This document shows, in pieces, positions 7,498 to 14,962 of a stretch of 27,971 nucleotides of DNA. Under the pieces are notes generated by a model. That model saw only the letters and a program-made list of their open reading frames with translations. It was not told where the DNA came from and ran no database searches. Source of the stretch: DATCSE01 sp036568605 (GTDB lineage Bacteria; Pseudomonadota; Gammaproteobacteria; Burkholderiales; Burkholderiaceae_C); assembly GCA_036568605.1 (NCBI GenBank), contig DATCSE010000274.1, forward strand, positions 1 to 27,971. The letters run 5' to 3'. Made by a program: the position numbers and the translations under genes. How positions within the stretch are numbered: position 1 is the stretch's first letter; each line of letters starts with the position of its first letter.

Positions 7498-8472
7498 TTG
7501 AGACCGATCCCGATGGCAAAGTACCTTTGCATCCTGACTCTGTGGCTTGCCGCCGGCCCTGCATGGGCGCAGGGCATCGCCTACGTCTCGAGCGAGAAGG
7601 ACGATGCGCTGACGATGATCGACCTGGCCACGCTCTCGATCAAAGGCACGATCCCGACCTGCAAGCGCGGCCGCCATCTGCAACTCACGCCGGACCGCAA
7701 GCTGATGCTGGCGTGTTCCGACTCGGGCGTGGCCGACCTGATCGACCCGGCGACCGGCAAGTCGCTGCGCCGCATCCCGCTCGGCGATGACCCCGAGGCC
7801 TTCGATCTGTCGCCCGACGGCAAGACCATCTACGTCTCCAGCGAGGACGACGCGGCGGCCGTGTTCGTCGATGCCGCGTCCGGCAAGAAGCTCAAGGAAG
7901 TCAAGGTCGGCCAGGAGCCCGAGGGCGTGAAGGTCAGCGCCGACGGCAAGCTGCTGTACGTGACCTCCGAGGTCGCGAGCCTGGTGCACGTGATCGACAC
8001 CGCGAGCGGCAAGGTGGTCCAGAACGTCAAGGTCGGCAAGCGGCCGCGCCGCATGGCGATCACGCCCGACGGCAAGGAGCTGTGGGTCACCTGCGAGCTG
8101 GACGCCGGCGTCACCATCGTCTCGACGGCGGACCACTCGGTGCTGGCGACGCTGAAGTTCGACGTGAAGGGCGTGCGCGCGCAGGACATCACGCCGGTCG
8201 GCATCCAGATGTCGCGCGACGGCAAGCGCGCTTTCGTCGCGCTCGGTCGCGCCAACCATGTCGCGTTCGTCGACGTGGCCGCGCGCAAGGTCACCGATCT
8301 CGTGCTGGTGGGCAAGCGCGCGTGGAACGTCGCGCTCGACAAGGACGAGAAGCGCCTGCTCGTCGTCAACGGCCTGAGCGACGACCTCACGGTGGTCGAC
8401 GTGCCGGGCGCCAAGCCGATCAAGACCGTGCCGGTCGGGCGCGTGCCGTACGGCGTGGTGGTGGTCGAATGA
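7498..8472 (+). CDS. PQQ-dependent catabolism-associated YVTN beta-propeller protein
   Basis: A protein of about 324 residues made of repeated YVTN-type blades, for example IAYVSSEKDDALTMIDLAT, KTIYVSSEDDAAAVFVDAAS, KLLYVTSEVASLVHVIDTAS and KELWVTCELDAGVTIVSTAD, forming a seven-bladed propeller. A signal peptide (about 25 residues, ending near AWA-QG) places it in the periplasm. TTG at 7498 is preferred as the start because a GGAG site lies 8 bases before it; ATG 7513 would be 23 bases from that site and would lose part of the basic n-region. The family is consistently linked with PQQ dehydrogenases but its role, perhaps binding of a partner protein or cofactor, is not established. It sits between the ATPase and the binding protein of the same ABC set. 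Confidence 0.88.
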   Translation: MRPIPMAKYLCILTLWLAAGPAWAQGIAYVSSEKDDALTMIDLATLSIKGTIPTCKRGRHLQLTPDRKLMLACSDSGVADLIDPATGKSLRRIPLGDDPEAFDLSPDGKTIYVSSEDDAAAVFVDAASGKKLKEVKVGQEPEGVKVSADGKLLYVTSEVASLVHVIDTASGKVVQNVKVGKRPRRMAITPDGKELWVTCELDAGVTIVSTADHSVLATLKFDVKGVRAQDITPVGIQMSRDGKRAFVALGRANHVAFVDVAARKVTDLVLVGKRAWNVALDKDEKRLLVVNGLSDDLTVVDVPGAKPIKTVPVGRVPYGVVVVE

Positions 8473-9644
8473 GGAGGTGGCGCACGGTGCTTGCGCTGAC
8501 CCTCTCCGTGGCGCTGTTCGATGCCGCCGGCGCCGCCGCGGCAGCGACGCTGAAGGCGACGCTGATCAGCCCGGAGAACGACCCGCGGCTGGAGCGCACG
8601 CGGGTCGAGCGCGCCTACCTCGGCCACCCCGGCGGCCCGGCGACCGACGGCGTGCAACTGGCGCTCGACGAAGGCAGCTTCGAGCTCGAAGCGGCGGGCG
8701 CGACGGTCGCGCTGAGCAGCGCGACGGCGCGCTCGGTCGAGTCGGCGCGCGCCGCGGCGCAGGCGGCCGAGAAGGGCGGCGCGGCGGTGATCGTGACCGA
8801 CCTGCCGCCCGACTGGACGCTGGCGGTGGCCGATGCCGTCAAGCTGCCGGTGCTCAACGTCGGCGCACCCGACGACGCACTGCGCCAGCAGGACTGCCGG
8901 CCGCGCCTGTACCACGTGCTGCCCAGCGAACGCATGCGCGCCGACGCGATCGCGCAGACGCTGGTGTCGCGCAAATGGAGCAAGCTGTTGCTGCTGATCG
9001 GCACCAGCCCGACCGACCAGCAGCGTGCCGCGACCGCGCAGGCCTCGATCAAGCGCTATGGCCTGCAGGTGGTCGGCTCCAAGCCGTTCAAGCTGTCGAC
9101 CGACCCGCGTGAGCGCGACCTCGCCAACCCGCTGCTGCTCACCGCGGGCAGCAGCTACGACGCGGTCTGGGTGATCGACAGCGACGGCGAGTTCGCGCGC
9201 GGCCTGCCGTACCGCACCGTGCTGCCGCGGCCGGTGGTCGGCGATGGCGGGCTGGTCGCGCTGGCCTGGCACGCGCAATTCGAGCGCTACGGCGCGCCGC
9301 AGGTCTCGCGCCGCTTCTTCAAGGCCGCGAAGCGGCCGATGACCGACCGCGACTGGGCCGCGTGGATGGCCGGCAAGACGCTGCTGGCGCTGGCGACCGC
9401 CGTGCCCAAGGGCCCGAACGGCGCCTGGGCGCAGGCGCTCGCGAAGATATCGGTCGACGGCTCCAAGGGCGTCGTGATGAGCTTTCGCGCCTGGGACGGC
9501 CAGCTGCGCCAGACCCTGCTGCTGACCGACGGCCAGGGCGTGATCTCGCAGGCGCCGATCGAGGGCCTGTTGCACCCGACCGATGTGCTGGACACGCTGG
9601 GCGCCGACGCTCCGGAGAAGCTATGCAAAGCAGCAGCGCGGTGA
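8469..9644 (+). CDS. ABC transporter substrate-binding protein, PQQ-dependent alcohol dehydrogenase-associated
   Basis: A 391-residue periplasmic binding protein of the Leu/Ile/Val-binding (type I) fold. The signal peptide is residues 1 to about 28. Characteristic parts are a first strand TLKATLISPENDPR, EKGGAAVIVTDLPPDWTLAVAD, and the hinge region LLLLIGTSPTDQQRAATAQASIKRYGLQVV. Its start ATG overlaps the stop of the propeller gene (ATGA at 8469), and its last 22 bases overlap the permease gene, so the proteins are made together. The family belongs to the ABC set found near PQQ alcohol dehydrogenases. Type I binding proteins usually bind amino acids or small organic ligands, but the partner permease here is of the ABC-2 export type, so it may act as a sensor or chaperone rather than an importer component. 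Confidence 0.87.
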   Translation: MRRWRTVLALTLSVALFDAAGAAAAATLKATLISPENDPRLERTRVERAYLGHPGGPATDGVQLALDEGSFELEAAGATVALSSATARSVESARAAAQAAEKGGAAVIVTDLPPDWTLAVADAVKLPVLNVGAPDDALRQQDCRPRLYHVLPSERMRADAIAQTLVSRKWSKLLLLIGTSPTDQQRAATAQASIKRYGLQVVGSKPFKLSTDPRERDLANPLLLTAGSSYDAVWVIDSDGEFARGLPYRTVLPRPVVGDGGLVALAWHAQFERYGAPQVSRRFFKAAKRPMTDRDWAAWMAGKTLLALATAVPKGPNGAWAQALAKISVDGSKGVVMSFRAWDGQLRQTLLLTDGQGVISQAPIEGLLHPTDVLDTLGADAPEKLCKAAAR

Positions 9645-10507
9645 AGGCCGAAGCGGCTGCCATCGAAGAGCGCACGGCACGGCGCGGCTTGGCGCATGCG
9701 CTGCAGGCGCTGCAGGCCATCGTGCTGCGGGAGCTGTTCAAGTTCTCGCGCCAGACCGGCCGGCTGGTCTCGGCGCTGGTGCGGCCGCTGCTGTGGCTCG
9801 CGGTGTTCGCGGCGGGCTTCCGCAATGTCTTCGGCGTCGCGATCGTCGAGCCGTACGACACCTACATCCCGTACGACGTCTACATCGTGCCGGGGCTGGT
9901 CGGCATGGTGCTGTTGTTCAACGGCATGCAGTCCTCGCTCGCGATGGTCTACGACCGCGAGATGGGCCTGATGCGGCTGCTGTTGACCGCGCCGCTGCCG
10001 CGCCCGTGGCTGCTGTTCTGCAAGCTTTGCGCGACCGCGCTGCTGTCGGTGCTGCAGGCGCTCGCGTTCGTGATCGTCGCGGCGCTGATCGGCACCGAGC
10101 TGCCGCTGTTCTCGCTGGCCGCTTTGCACGCGCTCGTGGCGCTGGTCGGCGGCGCGCTGATGCTGGGGGCGCTGGGCCTGCTGCTGTCGGTCTACATCAA
10201 GCAGCTCGAGAACTTCGCGGGCACGATGAACTTCGTGATCTTCCCGATGTACTTCCTGTCGACGGCGCTCTACCCGCTGTGGAAGCTGCAGGAGTCGGGC
10301 GCCGAGTGGGTCTACCAGGTGGCCCGCTTCAACCCGTTCACGCAGGCGATCGAGTGGGTGCGCTTCGCGCTGTACGGCAAGGACCCCGGCGCGGCGCCGT
10401 ATGTCGTGATCGGCTGCCTGGTCGTGTTCTTCGTGGTCGCCTGCTGGGGCTACGACCCGCAGCGCGGCTTCGGCGGGTTGACCAAGCGCGGCGGAGGCGG
10501 CGCGTGA
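9623..10507 (+). CDS. ABC-2 type permease, PQQ-dependent alcohol dehydrogenase-associated
   Basis: A 294-residue integral membrane protein of the ABC-2 family with about six membrane spans, including LVRPLLWLAVFAAGFRNVF, YIVPGLVGMVLLFNGMQ, LCATALLSVLQALAFVIVAALI, LHALVALVGGALMLGALGLLLSV, MNFVIFPMYFLSTALY and VVIGCLVVFFVVACWGY. The ABC-2 signature stretch FPMYFLSTALYPLW is present. It should form the membrane channel energised by the ATPase encoded at 6728. It overlaps the binding protein gene by 22 bases and the next gene by 4 (GTGA at 10504). The substrate and the direction of transport are unknown; ABC-2 permeases usually export. Confidence 0.9.
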   Translation: MQSSSAVKAEAAAIEERTARRGLAHALQALQAIVLRELFKFSRQTGRLVSALVRPLLWLAVFAAGFRNVFGVAIVEPYDTYIPYDVYIVPGLVGMVLLFNGMQSSLAMVYDREMGLMRLLLTAPLPRPWLLFCKLCATALLSVLQALAFVIVAALIGTELPLFSLAALHALVALVGGALMLGALGLLLSVYIKQLENFAGTMNFVIFPMYFLSTALYPLWKLQESGAEWVYQVARFNPFTQAIEWVRFALYGKDPGAAPYVVIGCLVVFFVVACWGYDPQRGFGGLTKRGGGGA

Positions 10508-11493
10508 TACCGGCGCGGCGACGCTGGCTGCTGGGCGCCGGCGCGCTGGCGCTGGGCGCGAGCGCTGCGAGCGCGGCACGCAACACGGAGCCTTACCCGT
10601 CGCGGCCGATCACGCTGTGGGTGCCCTGGCCGGCCGGCGGGGCGACCGACATCTCGCTGCGCCTGCTGGCCGATCTGGCGTCGCCGATGCTGGGTCAGCC
10701 CATCGTGACCGACAACCGCGGCGGCGCCGGGGGCACGATGGTGATGCCCATCCTGATGCAGGCCGAGCCGGACGGCTACACGATCGCGCAGCTGCCGCAG
10801 CCGGTGTTCCGCGTGCCGTACGTGCAGAAGGTGCTGTGGGATCCGGTGCGCGACGTCACGCCCATCATCCAGGTCTCCGGCGTGACCTTCGGCATGCTGG
10901 TGCCGGCCGGCAGCCGCTTCCAGACGCTGGACGATCTGTTCGCGTACGCGCGCGCCCACCCGGGCGAGCTCAGCATCGCGACGAACGGCGTCGGCACCAC
11001 GCCGCACATGGTGCTGGAGGACCTGTTCACCGCGCGCGGCCTGCGCTACATCCACGTGCCGTACAAGGGCACGTCCGAGCAGCTCAACGCAATCGTGTCG
11101 GGGCAGGTGATGGCCGGGGTCAACTCCACCGGCTTCGGCCCGGCGGTGGACAGCGGCCGGCTGCGGTTGCTCGTCACCTTCTCGGCGCAGCGCTCCAAGC
11201 GCTGGCCCGCGGTACCGACGCTGCGCGAGCTGGGCTTCGACATCGTCGCGATGTCGCCCTACGGGCTGGTCGGGCCGCGCGGCTTGCCGGGGCCCATCGT
11301 CGCGACGCTGCACGACGCGTTCAAGCGCGCGATGTTCGATCCGCGCTTCGCCCAGGAGCTCGAGAAGTACGACCAGGAGGTCGACTACCTCGGCCCCGAG
11401 GACTACGCGCGTTCATGCCGCGAGATCTATGCGCGCGAGCGCATCAATGCCGACCGGCTGACGCCGCAGCACGGAGCCTCGTATGGCCGATGA
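10504..11493 (+). CDS. tripartite tricarboxylate transporter (Bug/TctC) family substrate-binding protein
   Basis: A 329-residue periplasmic binding protein started by GTG at 10504, overlapping the permease stop. The leader MIPARRRWLLGAGALALGA is Tat-like (RRRWLLGAG). Family hallmarks are YPSRPITLWVPWPAGGATDISLR near the N-terminus, PIVTDNRGGAGGTM, PDGYTIAQ and RYIHVPYKGTSEQLNAIVSGQV. Bug proteins abound in Burkholderiales and usually bind carboxylates or other small acids, often without a dedicated transporter. No TctA or TctB gene is nearby. Its place in the middle of a coupled chain, followed by a kinase whose start it overlaps by 11 bases, suggests it may present a ligand to the two-component system; that is inferred. 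Confidence 0.9.
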   Translation: MIPARRRWLLGAGALALGASAASAARNTEPYPSRPITLWVPWPAGGATDISLRLLADLASPMLGQPIVTDNRGGAGGTMVMPILMQAEPDGYTIAQLPQPVFRVPYVQKVLWDPVRDVTPIIQVSGVTFGMLVPAGSRFQTLDDLFAYARAHPGELSIATNGVGTTPHMVLEDLFTARGLRYIHVPYKGTSEQLNAIVSGQVMAGVNSTGFGPAVDSGRLRLLVTFSAQRSKRWPAVPTLRELGFDIVAMSPYGLVGPRGLPGPIVATLHDAFKRAMFDPRFAQELEKYDQEVDYLGPEDYARSCREIYARERINADRLTPQHGASYGR

Positions 11494-12475
11494 CGAATCG
11501 ACTCCGCAGGCAGCCGCGCCCGACGGCGCATCGCGCTGGCGCCGCGACCTGTGGGTCCTGCTCGCGGCGGTGCTCGCGTGCTACGCGATCTCGATGGCGC
11601 TGGACCTGAACGAATCGGTGCTCCAGAAGCTGATGCGCTACGAGCGCTGGCAGCTCGACGAGCTGCCGCTGACCGGCGTGGTGTTCGCCTTCGGCCTGGC
11701 CTGGTACGCAATGCGGCGGCGGCGCGAGACCGAGGCGGCGCTGCGCCTGCGTGCGCGTGCCGAGGCGCGTGCCTCGGCGCTGCTGGCGCACAACCGCGAG
11801 CTCGCGCAGCAGCTGATCGCGGTACAGGAGAGCGAGCGCCTGGCGCTGGCCCGCGAGCTGCACGACGAGCTGGGCCAGCGCTGCAGCGCGATCCTGATCG
11901 AGACCGCGTGCCTGCGGCGTTGCGCCGCCGACGACCGCGCCGCACTGATGGGCGCCGCGGCGCGCGCCGAGATGGCGGCACAGAGCCTGTACCAGCTCGT
12001 CGCCGGCATGCTGCGCCGCCTGCGGCCCGCGAACCTCGATGCGCTGGGTCTGGTCGCGGCGCTGCAGGAGCTGTGCGAGTCCTGGGAGGAGCGCGGCGGC
12101 ATCGCCTGCGTGTTCCATTCCGACGCGATGGACGAGAAGGCGCTGCCGGAGCGCATCAACATCGCCGTCTACCGCGTCGCCCAGGAAGCGCTGACGAACG
12201 TGACGCGGCACGCCGATGCCAGCCAGGTGCGGCTTGCGCTCGCTGGCGACGCGACCGGCGGGCTGTGCCTGACGATTGCCGACAACGGCCGCGGCATGGA
12301 CCCTGCGCGCGCGACGCGCGGCCTGGGCCTGCTAGGCGCCGGCGAGCGCGCCGCGGCGCTGGGCGGCGAGCTGCGCGTCGACAGCGCACCCGGTGCCGGC
12401 GTGCGCCTGACGCTCCGTATCCCGCTGCCGACGGCGGACGCGCCGGCGGTCGAGACGAGCCGGGCGGCCGCATGA
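11483..12475 (+). CDS. sensor histidine kinase (HisKA_3/NarL-type)
   Basis: A 330-residue membrane histidine kinase. Two membrane segments lie at about residues 22-40 and 62-77 and enclose only a short periplasmic loop, so the sensor part is small. A coiled linker (RRRRETEAALRLRARAEARA) leads to the phospho-acceptor box ESERLALARELHDELGQ, with His127. The ATP-binding part has the N box VAQEALTNVTRHADAS, the G1 box IADNGRGMDPA and the G2 box GLGLLGAGERAAALGG. It pairs with the response regulator that begins at 12472 (4-base overlap). Being the sixth gene of the PQQ-associated ABC chain, it probably senses a C1 or alcohol-related signal, perhaps through the neighbouring TctC-type protein. Confidence 0.93.
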   Translation: MADDESTPQAAAPDGASRWRRDLWVLLAAVLACYAISMALDLNESVLQKLMRYERWQLDELPLTGVVFAFGLAWYAMRRRRETEAALRLRARAEARASALLAHNRELAQQLIAVQESERLALARELHDELGQRCSAILIETACLRRCAADDRAALMGAAARAEMAAQSLYQLVAGMLRRLRPANLDALGLVAALQELCESWEERGGIACVFHSDAMDEKALPERINIAVYRVAQEALTNVTRHADASQVRLALAGDATGGLCLTIADNGRGMDPARATRGLGLLGAGERAAALGGELRVDSAPGAGVRLTLRIPLPTADAPAVETSRAAA

Positions 12476-13110
12476 TCCGCGTGCTGCTGGCCGACGATCA
12501 CCCGGTGGTGCGCAGCGGCTACCTGCGGCTGCTCGAGCAGGAGCGCGACATCCGCGTGATCGCCGAGGCCGCGACCGGCGAGGAGGCCTACGCCGCCTTC
12601 GTCGCCGAGGCGCCCGACGTGCTCGCGACCGATCTCGCGATGCCCGGCGCCGGCGGCCTCGAGCTGATCCGCCGCGTGCTGCTGCGGGACCCGGCGGCGC
12701 GCATCCTGGTCTTCAGCATGTACGACAGCCCGCTGCTGGTGCGCCGCGCGCTCGAGGCCGGCGCACGCGGCTTCCTGACCAAGGCAGCCGCGCCGCAGAA
12801 CCTGGTGGACGCGGTGCGTGCGCTGCACGCCGGCCAGCGCTACCTGGGCGCCGACCTGGCCGAGCTGCTGCAGCGCGGCCCCGCCCAGGAGGCCCAGCGG
12901 CTCGCGGCGCTCAGCCTGCGCGAGTTCGAGATCTTCCGCCTGCTCGCGCAGGGCCGCACGCCGGCCGAATGCGCGGAGGCGCTGAACCTGAGCCCGAAGA
13001 CGGTCTCGAACCACCAGACCGTCATCAAGGAAAAGCTCGGCGTCTCGACCTCCGCCGCGCTCGCGCATCTGGCGATCCGCCACCGCGTGATCGGCGCGAT
13101 GGCGGGCTAG
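12472..13110 (+). CDS. LuxR/NarL-family response regulator
   Basis: A 212-residue response regulator. The receiver domain (about 1-120) has the acidic pair in LLADDHP, the phospho-acceptor Asp54 in ATDLAMPG and the conserved Lys in GFLTKAAAP. The output domain (about 145-210) is a LuxR-type helix-turn-helix: LSLREFEIFRLLAQGRTPAECAEALNLSPKTVSNHQTVIKEKLGV. It is coupled to the kinase by an ATGA overlap. Likely targets are this operon, xoxF across the divergent region, or both, but no binding site was matched. A GCGTCC/GGACGC hairpin follows its stop codon. Confidence 0.94.
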   Translation: MIRVLLADDHPVVRSGYLRLLEQERDIRVIAEAATGEEAYAAFVAEAPDVLATDLAMPGAGGLELIRRVLLRDPAARILVFSMYDSPLLVRRALEAGARGFLTKAAAPQNLVDAVRALHAGQRYLGADLAELLQRGPAQEAQRLAALSLREFEIFRLLAQGRTPAECAEALNLSPKTVSNHQTVIKEKLGVSTSAALAHLAIRHRVIGAMAG

Positions 13111-13151
13111 GCCAAGCTCGACCGCCCCAGCAAAGCATCAGGAAACGATCA

Positions 13152-13168
13152 GCGTCCGCCAAGGACGC
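13152..13168 (+). terminator. hairpin after the response regulator gene
   Basis: GCGTCC (13152-13157) and GGACGC (13163-13168) form a perfect 6-bp stem around GCCAA, 41 bases after the response regulator stop. There is no T run after it, so it is at best a weak terminator. Confidence 0.3.
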
Positions 13169-13188
13169 CAGAGCCCCCGCTGCCTACT

Positions 13189-13206
13189 CTGAACGCACTG
13201 GTTCAG
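13189..13206. promoter_or_regulatory. dyad upstream of the DUF4242 genes
   Basis: CTGAAC (13189-13194) and GTTCAG (13201-13206) form a perfect inverted repeat around six bases in the 189-base gap before the DUF4242 gene. It could be an operator or a small hairpin. Nothing else in this gap looks like a gene. Confidence 0.25.
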
Positions 13207-13299
13207 CGAGGCACGCCATTGCACGGACCAGGGTCCCGAGCCGGCGATCCCACCGCCGGCAGACGACTTCCGAGATCCGTGGGCTCAAGGCAATCCGTG

Positions 13300-14520
13300 A
13301 TGCAAACCTATCTCGTGCGCCGACGCGACATCGGCGCCCGCGCCAGCGACCTCGACGCCGCGCTGACGCGGCTGCGGTCCTTCGAGGAAGCCGCCGGTAC
13401 GCCGTCGGTGCGCTGGCTGCACTCGTATGCGTTGCGCGAACCCCAGGGCGGCTTCGGGCTCGCCTGCGTGTTCGAGGCGCCCGATGCGGCCGCGCTGCAT
13501 CGGCATGCGCAGATCGTGCGATTGCCGGCCGACGAGATCCTGCGCATCGATGCCACGGTCGTCGTGCGACCGTTCGCGCCGGCGCTCGTGCACCTGGTGC
13601 GCCGGCGCGGAGGCTGGCGCACGCCGGCCGACCTCGACCGCGGCACCGCGCTCGCCGGACGCATTGCTGATGAACAAATGGCGCAGCGGCTGAGCTGGCT
13701 GCGCAGCTACGCGGTCGAGGAGGCCGACGGCAGCCGCGGCACCTGCTGCCTGTACCAGGCCGCCGATGCCGGCGCGTTGGCCGAGCACGCCGCGCGCGCC
13801 GGCGTGCCGGCCGACGAGATCACGCCGGTGCTCGGGCGCATCGTCTTTCGCGACGACCCGCAGGACCCGTCGCGCCCATCGCTTTCACCGCCGATTCCCC
13901 CGCCGCCCGAGCGCCATCCGCGCCGCTTTCATCCACTTTCACCAGGACCCACGACCATGAAACGCCATCTCATCAAGACCCTCGTCGTTCAACTCGTGCT
14001 GGCTTTCGCGGCGGCCGCGCCGCTCACGCCCGTGCCGGCCCTCGCGCACGGCGATGCACCGGCCGGTGACGTCGACCTGCACAAGCTGCTCGCCGAGGCG
14101 CGCAGGGCCACTGCACCGTTTACCGACCTTCAGGCGGCGCTGGCCGCCGGCTACACGAAGTTCCCCGATCTGCACGGCGACTGCGTTGCACAGGCCGGGC
14201 AGGGCGGCATGGGCATTCACTACCTGAACGCGGCGCTGCTCGACGGCGAACTGGATCCGATGCGGCCCGAGTTCCTCGTCTATCACAAGACCGCGAGCGG
14301 CCAGCACGAGCTGCTGGCGCTGGAGTACGTGGTGTTCGCGCCCGTCTGGGACGCGCTGCACGCGCAGCCGCCGGTGCTCTTCGGCCATCCGTTCCACCTC
14401 GTGCGCACGCCCAACCGCTACGGCACGCCGATGCCGTTCTACGAGCTTCACGTGTGGCTGTGGGAGCACAACCCCGACGGCTTGTTCAACGACTGGAACC
14501 CGCGCGTGAGCTGCAACTGA
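13300..14520 (+). CDS. tandem DUF4242 (SCO4226-like) protein, open reading frame continuing into a secreted protein
   Basis: From ATG 13300 (AAGG site 9 bases upstream) the frame codes for two DUF4242 domains: residues about 1-92 (MQTYLVRRRD... LHRHAQIVRLPADEI) and about 96-188 (LVHLVRRRGG... LAEHAARAGVPADEI). The family is small, ferredoxin-like, and includes the nickel-binding SCO4226 of Streptomyces. No stop codon follows. The frame continues through a Pro-rich stretch of about 30 residues and straight into the signal peptide and body of the next protein, to a stop at 14518-14520 (406 residues in all). A signal peptide in the middle of a fusion makes little sense, so translation probably restarts at 13957, and the natural stop of the DUF4242 part may have been lost. 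A real 406-residue fusion cannot be excluded. Confidence 0.75.
   Translation: MQTYLVRRRDIGARASDLDAALTRLRSFEEAAGTPSVRWLHSYALREPQGGFGLACVFEAPDAAALHRHAQIVRLPADEILRIDATVVVRPFAPALVHLVRRRGGWRTPADLDRGTALAGRIADEQMAQRLSWLRSYAVEEADGSRGTCCLYQAADAGALAEHAARAGVPADEITPVLGRIVFRDDPQDPSRPSLSPPIPPPPERHPRRFHPLSPGPTTMKRHLIKTLVVQLVLAFAAAAPLTPVPALAHGDAPAGDVDLHKLLAEARRATAPFTDLQAALAAGYTKFPDLHGDCVAQAGQGGMGIHYLNAALLDGELDPMRPEFLVYHKTASGQHELLALEYVVFAPVWDALHAQPPVLFGHPFHLVRTPNRYGTPMPFYELHVWLWEHNPDGLFNDWNPRVSCN
13957..14520 (+). CDS. exported protein of unknown function, internal start inside the longer frame
   Basis: Starting at ATG 13957, with an AGGA site at 13944-13947 (9-base spacing), this gives a 187-residue protein with a good Sec signal (MKRHLIKTLVVQLVLAFAAA, cleavage near ALA-HG). 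The mature part has conserved-looking blocks: CVAQAGQGGMGIHYLNAALLDG, ALEYVVFAPVWDA, FELHVWLWEHNP-like YELHVWLWEHNPDGLF and DWNPRVSCN. Two cysteines (in DCVAQ and VSCN) could form a disulfide. I know this type of sequence as a widespread secreted family without assigned function and do not name one. The many His residues in the core (GIHYLN, YHKT, HPFHLV, ELHVW, WEHN) might bind a metal. Confidence 0.75.
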   Translation: MKRHLIKTLVVQLVLAFAAAAPLTPVPALAHGDAPAGDVDLHKLLAEARRATAPFTDLQAALAAGYTKFPDLHGDCVAQAGQGGMGIHYLNAALLDGELDPMRPEFLVYHKTASGQHELLALEYVVFAPVWDALHAQPPVLFGHPFHLVRTPNRYGTPMPFYELHVWLWEHNPDGLFNDWNPRVSCN

Positions 14521-14618
14521 CGCGCCCTGCTCAGCGGTCGTCTCCGTCCCGCAGCGCGACCGCGGGCTTTCATTGCCTGCTGCGGTCCCCTCTCTCATCT
14601 CACTCAAAGGACTTTTCC

Positions 14619-14891
14619 ATGAAACGCTTCCTGATCGAACGCAACATCCCCGGCGTGGGCCAGCTCGACGGCCAGCAACTGAGGGACGCCTCGGCGACCT
14701 CGAACGCCGCGCTGGCCCAGCTGGCCGGCAAGGTCCAGTGGGTGCAGTCGTACGTCGTCGACGACAAGACCTTCTGCGTCTACCTGGCCGATCACGAGTC
14801 GTCGGTGCACGAGCATGCCAAGCTGAGCGGCTTCCCCGCCAGCAAGGTGACCGAGGTGCGCACCGTCATCGAGCCGATGACGGCGAGCTGA
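14619..14891 (+). CDS. single-domain DUF4242 (SCO4226-like nickel-binding family) protein
   Basis: A 90-residue protein that is one complete DUF4242 domain: MKRFLIERNIPGVGQLDG at the start, VQWVQSYVVDDKTFCVYLADHE in the middle, and VHEHAKLSGFPASKVTEV near the end. Family members are small beta-alpha-beta proteins that form dimers; SCO4226 binds nickel, other roles are unknown. It has no signal peptide, so it is cytoplasmic. An AAAGGA site precedes the ATG. It is the second DUF4242 gene within 1.5 kb, next to an exported protein and a methyltransferase, which suggests a small functional group; the shared function cannot be read from the sequence. Confidence 0.88.
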   Translation: MKRFLIERNIPGVGQLDGQQLRDASATSNAALAQLAGKVQWVQSYVVDDKTFCVYLADHESSVHEHAKLSGFPASKVTEVRTVIEPMTAS

Positions 14892-14904
14892 TCGCCAGAC
14901 GTTC

Positions 14905-14930
14905 GCCTCGTCCCCCCTGCGGGGCGAGGC
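14905..14930. repeat. GC-rich hairpin between the DUF4242 and methyltransferase genes
   Basis: GCCTCG (14905-14910) pairs with CGAGGC (14925-14930), with further CCCC/GGGG pairing inside. It lies in the 71-base gap between two co-directional genes and may limit read-through or stabilise mRNA ends. No T run follows. Confidence 0.35.
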
Positions 14931-14962
14931 GCGGCCTCAATCTATCCCCCAAGGAGATTCCC

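Noticed and set aside
5917..8472. 851-codon plus-strand frame covering xoxF antisense, the control region and the ABC ATPase
   Set aside because: Only its last part (from 7498) is real, as the beta-propeller gene with a signal peptide; the upstream part is antisense to xoxF or out of frame with the ATPase.
13219..13299. Upstream extension of the DUF4242 gene to ATG 13219
   Set aside because: The added 27 residues are not family-like and ATG 13300 has a suitable AAGG site and begins directly at the domain.
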